Origin: Euryodendron excelsum
Lineage: Eukaryota; Streptophyta; Magnoliopsida; Ericales; Pentaphylacaceae
NCBI GenBank assembly: GCA_033060915.1
Contig: CM065382.1
Coordinates: 7,931,001-7,995,000 of the forward strand
Direction: 5' to 3'
Length of the DNA: 64,000 nt
A program made the translations under genes and the position numbers. The notes under the pieces are model-generated. The model searched no databases. It saw only the letters and a program-made list of their open reading frames with translations, and was not told where the DNA came from. Positions 60,622 to 64,000 of this stretch are shown here, piece by piece; positions within the stretch are counted from its first letter, which is position 1; each line of letters begins with the position of its first letter.

Positions 60622-62703
60622 ATGGCAGACTCGGTCACATTGGCAAAGGCAAGAAGAGAGCTAGAGGAATTGTATCTTGGAATCCCAGATGACTCGGTGA
60701 ACCTCACGTTCGGAGACCTAGCAGAAGTGAAAAGAAAGTCAGGTCCATTGGAGCCTATTTCAGAAGCTAAACCCAAAAAACTAGAAACATCACCTCTAAC
60801 CAAATTGCCTAGCCTAGACTTCAGCAAGGCCTTTGAAGGATCCACCCATCGCCACAACCTCATCGACGGAGATGGCCTGCACGCATCCCCGCGCCATCGA
60901 TACACTCGTGGGGAAAACCACCATGTTGATCGTGCAAAGGTATACAGTCCCAGAAAGGACGTAGGGTTTAGACAGGCAGTGGAAAGTAGCCCGGGTTATG
61001 ACGAAATGAGTAACATTAGCGGCACCGGCATGGCTTCCACCAGCCCATACCGGCAGGGAGGTGGACGAAAGCGTCCGGGAATTCCCCACTCCAATATCTG
61101 CACTGTTTGCAGTAACCACACCTACATTTGCCGCCAACGCTGTCTGGTATGAACAATATCCATTATAATCCATTATACTCAGTAATATATATATATATAT
61201 GTGTGTGTGTGGAATTATCTTGCTGGCCAAGAGAAGAGAGGTGTTAAAAATTATTTTTCCAGGTATGTGGAAGAGCCTATTGCAGGCAATGTGTGAGCAT
61301 AGGTATGGGAGAGATGACAGAAGGAAGAAAGTGTACCCAGTGTTTGGGGAAGAGATTCAGCGAAAGGTGAAATAATGCTTTCAATTTCAGTTTCTAATGT
61401 AGAGGAATTATTTTAAGTTTTCAATTAAAACACGCTACGATTGCAAGCCAAAAAAAAAAAAAGCTATCTGCTACAAGAACAGAGGCCGCCGCATATACAC
61501 AATTCTTCCTCGATCATTTTAGTTTTCCTCATGGCTCCTGAAAATCTTAAAGGGGCTGAAATCCAGAATATATATGTATACACATGTATATATATACATG
61601 AGATGACATTCTCAAAAATGAAAGCCAGATTCGTCATTTGTTTTTTGAGAAGTTGGAGTTTTATTCTTCTGTATAAAGGTTCTGTTGAAAACTTGAAATA
61701 GCACTGCTGGACTTGGATGTCTTTGATATAGACGGCAAAAATTGACAATTTCTATACATGAATTTCTCAGCACGTGTGGCCGGCACTTATCCAAAATTTA
61801 ATCTCCAAAGTTTTGCTAATTAATTGTTTAAATAGTTTTTAGAATGAATGGGCCGGCAAGGCAATGATGATTAGACCCAAAAATTACTATACAAAAAAAG
61901 GTAGCCCTATTGCAATCTTTGATTATTTTTTTTTCTCTCGTCGAGCCACCTTATCCAATATTTAGCACTAGTTTAAATTAATAGAGAACATTTTCTTCTG
62001 TATGAATCAATATCGACCATTACATTCCAATTCTTTCCCGGTACCTTCCAAGAAAAATCTCAAACTAAATACCGAATTTATGGGTTAGTGTGAGCAGTTA
62101 TGCACTTTTCGAATAAAAATAGTCTTATAGCCTTTGCCAAGGCAAAATTTCAGTGAATTGACAAAACCACCCTCGAAATCAATCTCTCTTGTAACTTTTA
62201 GGAGGTATTTCTGTCATACAAAATCGCCTAGGAATTAACAGGCCCCCAAAACAAACTCCTCAACCACTAAGATAATTGTGTTCAGGAACAAAATTGGATT
62301 TATGGGACGAGCGTAAGATAACTCTGTCAGCATAATGTTTTACTAAAATGCGCAGGCATTACCTTACATACTATCCCTTATTGACGACATTGGTTGGTCC
62401 ATGGATGTTTTGTACACTCGAAACAGGTACATACAAAGAGCAGGACAGGTAGGGTGCTGCATGAGGTTCAGGTACCCAAGCACGGTGATGCAGATAGAGC
62501 TCAAGTGGGCCGAAAAAGGGCCCAGGAGGAGTGGCGAGAAACGGTATGGCCCAAGTACCATGATGTCCAGATCAAGAAGCCCAGTGACCCCAAGAACCCC
62601 CACCGGGGCCCACGCCAGCCCAAACAGCACCCCATCTTTTGTCATGAACTCGTCATCCTTTTCCGCTTACTCTCCTACTACAAACCATCCCTTGCCCTTT
62701 TAG
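60622..62703 (+). CDS. XLG-like Cys-rich protein of unknown function
   Basis: Three exons in frame: 60622-61146, 61263-61366, 62427-62703 (906 nt, 301 aa), introns GT/AG. The N-terminus MADSVTLAKARRELEELYLGIPDDSVNLTF is helical then acidic; the middle is Ser/Arg/Lys-rich. A Cys motif crosses exons 1-3: CTVC, CGRAYCRQCVSIGMGEMTEG, CTQCLGKRFSER, then AGQVGCC. This resembles the Cys-rich region of plant extra-large G proteins (XLG: YCxxCV..MG.MPEGRKC), and such proteins are often labelled 'extra-large G-protein-like'. There is no Ras-like GTPase domain, so GTP binding is not expected. The tail is Ser/Thr/Pro-rich (RSRSPVTPRTPTGAH). I chose 60622 because the open frame upstream is the CT repeat. 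The exon 3 acceptor (cgaaacag) is well supported by frame. Confidence 0.82.
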
Positions 62704-64000
62704 AAACTTATTAATCTGGTTCACCGCTTACGACATATTGTTTTTGCCATTTTTCTTGTTTTAATGATTCATGTTGCCCCTTCTTCATTTGTTTTATTTT
62801 TAATTTATTCATGAAAAAACTAGCCTTCAAAGTTGATTGAGGATCACCCCAATTGGATAGTAAGATGCTTTAGTTTTTTCTCTTTTTTGAGAGACATAGT
62901 GGTATGCTTTACTTATGCTTTATTCTTGTATTAATGAACTTTCGTGTATCCAAAAAATGAGAAAAATGAATTTGCTTTAAAATTGGGGTAAAAAAAAAAG
63001 GCCCTCTTGGAACTGAGTCCACTCCACCATTTTATTGGTTATAAAGGTTTGCTTTTATATGGACTTTACTTGACCTCAACTTTTTAAAAGTCGTTCGAGA
63101 TATCTTGTTATATATTCAAATCAAGCTTGAACAAGTTTTATAATTTATTAATTTTTAAAACTTGACTCGATAAGTTTATATGTACTAAAAAAATCAAATC
63201 ACTAAAACTCTGCTCTATAAAAGCTCATTTGAGGTCGATTCAAAAATTAAACATATTTTGAAACTCGTTAAAATTTTTAATTTAAATTTAAACAACTTAT
63301 TACTTTCGGCACAACTCAGCTCATTTGCAACCACACTTCTATACCATTTATTACATGAATTACTGCTTTTAGTGAAAGGTAGTGAAACTCCGTATGTAGG
63401 CTGTGTTTAGAATAACAATTTAGTGATGAAAAAGAAAAAAAAAAGGAGGAAAAAAATATTTGTTTTTTATTTTTTTTTTCTTTACTTTTCATTGATAAAT
63501 TCGAATTTCGATTGCTCAAATTCAAAACATGCTTGAGGATGAGTCGTAGTATTGTCGAGATCAAGATATTCTAAAACATATTTATTAATCTCGTACCGGT
63601 ACTGAAAATATCGGCCGATACATATCGTACCAATCTTCATACGATACCGGTGAATGTGAATACCGTACCTACTAAAGTACTGGCTAATATCGGTGGTACT
63701 AGCTAATACTAATGATATCAAATTTACCGGATAATACTAGTTTTATATAATTTATTTTAAAATAATTTAATTTTGTTATCTTTTAATGACAATTGACAAT
63801 TAAAAATTATTTTAGACATATACTAGATAATAATATATCTTTTTAAATATTTTTAAATATATATTTGAGTTGAATAACACATTTATATTGTATTAAAACA
63901 CTTGACATTTTAAATATATATATTTTTATAACTTATAATATTTATAACTATAAACATAATATAATAACCGATATTATACCAATACTGATACATATAGTAC
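62704..64000. other. 3' flank of the XLG-like gene and AT-rich intergenic DNA
   Basis: No gene seen. About 63085-63320 has repeated CTTGA/TCGAG/AGCTC-type motifs like those in degraded plant transposons. About 63590-63740 and 63965-64000 hold clustered taccg / cggta / gatac motifs around an AT-rich core, possibly a repeat element cut by the window end. Confidence 0.4.

Overview
The window is nuclear DNA of a flowering plant: long AT-rich introns with GT/AG borders, CT-rich leaders, retrotransposons primed by initiator tRNA-Met, and plant-only families (VAL-type B3 repressor, CYP79 cytochrome P450, an XLG-like Cys-rich protein). The species cannot be named from the sequence.

Three genes look intact. 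(1) A 13-exon VAL/HSI2-type B3-CW transcriptional repressor on + at 986..9043 (874 aa). (2) A two-exon CYP79 on - at 46231..47985 (526 aa), probably an amino-acid N-monooxygenase making aldoximes. (3) A three-exon gene on + at 60622..62703 (301 aa) whose Cys-rich motif resembles that of extra-large G proteins.

The main feature is an old tandem segmental duplication. Copy A runs from VAL exon 12 (about 7342) to about 33625; copy B runs from about 33731 to about 58650. The ancestral unit held the VAL 3' end, a convergent CYP79 gene and about 8-10 kb of CYP79 upstream DNA with a ~312-bp tandem array. The copies decayed reciprocally. The VAL 3' end works in copy A and is a broken orphan in B. The CYP79 is dead in A (exon 1, intron and TATA box lost) and intact in B.

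After duplication each copy took different insertions, and the other copy usually shows the empty site. Copy A holds a non-autonomous LTR element (10915..16942), a GC-rich solo LTR (17624..18655), a hAT-like element inside the dead P450 (18974..19424) and a Ty3/gypsy chromovirus (19622..25332). Copy B holds a ~1.1-kb element with a nested MITE (34971..36051), a 5'-truncated LINE that was itself split by a Ty1/copia element (36111..44086), a Mutator-like element (48884..49843) and a Helitron (54769..56636). A MITE at 28938/52530 and the tandem array are in both copies and so predate the duplication.

No tRNA, rRNA or CRISPR array was seen. Coordinates were counted by hand from the printed sequence; exon borders were checked for reading-frame continuity. 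Percent identities are eye estimates.
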